NCBI GenBank assembly: GCA_902628565.1
Contig: CACONR010000005.1
Location: 1-58,680 of the forward strand
Length of the DNA: 58,680 nucleotides
Origin: an uncultured Pelagibacteraceae bacterium
Lineage (GTDB): Bacteria > Pseudomonadota > Alphaproteobacteria > Pelagibacterales > Pelagibacteraceae
Reading direction: 5' to 3'
A program made the position numbers and the translations under genes. The notes under the pieces were generated by a model. It did not search any database and was not told the DNA's origin. It worked only from the letters and a program-made list of their open reading frames with translations. This document shows positions 58,382 through 58,680 of this stretch, piece after piece. Each line of letters begins with the position of its first letter. The first letter of the stretch is position 1.

Positions 58382-58680
58382 TTAATTCTTGAAAGAATAT
58401 AAAATAATGGTTTTTAGTGCTATAAAAGCATCTTTTAGACCAATTTTTTTGCCTTCTTCATACGATCTACCATTGTAAGTAATGGGAACCTCAAAAAATT
58501 TATAATTTTTTTTTGCTAACTTAATAGTAACTTCAGGCTCAAAGGCAAAACTTTTTTCTTTAAGATTAATACTTTTTAAAGATGAGGTTTTAAAAACTTT
58601 ATATCCAGTTTCCATATCAGTTAAATTTAGATTAATAAATAAATTACACATAAAAGTTAAAATTTTATTTGCTAAATAAT
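58382..58680 (-). CDS. Family 2 glycosyltransferase, C-terminal part (cut by window edge)
   Basis: The frame is open to the window edge, so this is the 3' end of a longer gene, about 98 codons seen. LFINLNLTDMETGYKVFK, FAFEPEVTIKLAK, EVPITYNGRSYEEGKKIGLKDA is the C-terminal half of dolichol-phosphate-mannose synthase-like GT2 enzymes. The product probably makes a polyprenyl-phosphate sugar. It follows no gene visible here and ends 51 bases before the 5S promoter region. In SAR11 this side of 5S is, as I recall, the start of a hypervariable region of surface genes, which fits. Confidence 0.9.
   Translation of the reverse strand, partial: YLANKILTFMCNLFINLNLTDMETGYKVFKTSSLKSINLKEKSFAFEPEVTIKLAKKNYKFFEVPITYNGRSYEEGKKIGLKDAFIALKTIILYSFKN

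Overview
The window looks like a streamlined marine alphaproteobacterium of the SAR11 clade (Pelagibacterales). The DNA is visibly very AT-rich (composition not computed), genes abut or overlap with almost no spacer, and many proteins are Lys/Ile/Asn-rich. The gene order is alphaproteobacterial: a circularly permuted two-piece tmRNA gene, a three-gene R. rubrum-type transhydrogenase next to a tiny aa3-oxidase subunit IV, the short bL36 type, TrcR (DUF1013), and yebC-resolvase-tol-pal. No phage, IS element or CRISPR array was seen.

Layout. 1-6.6 kb: start of ilvB, miaA, and an envelope proteolysis operon (hflK-hflC-DUF2065-degP), then mrp and thyX. 6.6-8.4 kb: permuted tmRNA and a membrane-anchored glucose/sorbosone-dehydrogenase-like protein. 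8.4-14.9 kb: ppdK, glyS, glyQ and an S49 protease. 14.9-23.3 kb: isoprenoid and cofactor genes (ispB-like, pdxH, aroC, dxs, ispA, xseB), tsaC, an ABC-2 exporter and tRNA-Arg(UCG). 23.3-33.6 kb: rluD, rpoH, purA, thiD, glmM, folP, ftsH, tilS and cpoB. 33.7-41 kb: tol-pal, a divergent RuvC-like resolvase, yebC, ymdB, fthC, zapA and a coiled-coil gene. 41-49.2 kb: a plus-strand run tkt-gap-pgk-fba-thiE-efp-suhB-rpmE-trcR-rpsU and initiator tRNA. With ppdK and class I aldolase, the central carbon genes suit reversible or gluconeogenic flow. 49.3-55.1 kb: an accessory surface-glycan block (GT2, GtrA, epimerase, polytopic membrane protein, two paralogous putative sugar O-methyltransferases). 55.1-58.2 kb: pntB-pntAB-pntAA-coxIV-rpmJ. 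58.2-58.7 kb: a lone 5S rRNA gene with its own promoter, then the truncated end of a polyprenyl-phosphate glycosyltransferase running off the window.

Most of the window is housekeeping. The points most worth a second look are: a probable A9-tract frameshift that removes the C-terminus of one sugar methyltransferase; the glycan block between the initiator tRNA and pntB; the stand-alone 5S gene with a well-formed sigma-70 promoter, next to what is probably the edge of the SAR11 hypervariable region; an atypical resolvase in the ruvC position with no ruvA or ruvB beside it; and an unusual rpsU start, where a short upstream ORF, an SD-like G-run and an AUU codon overlap. I found no convincing entirely new multi-gene defence or mobile system.
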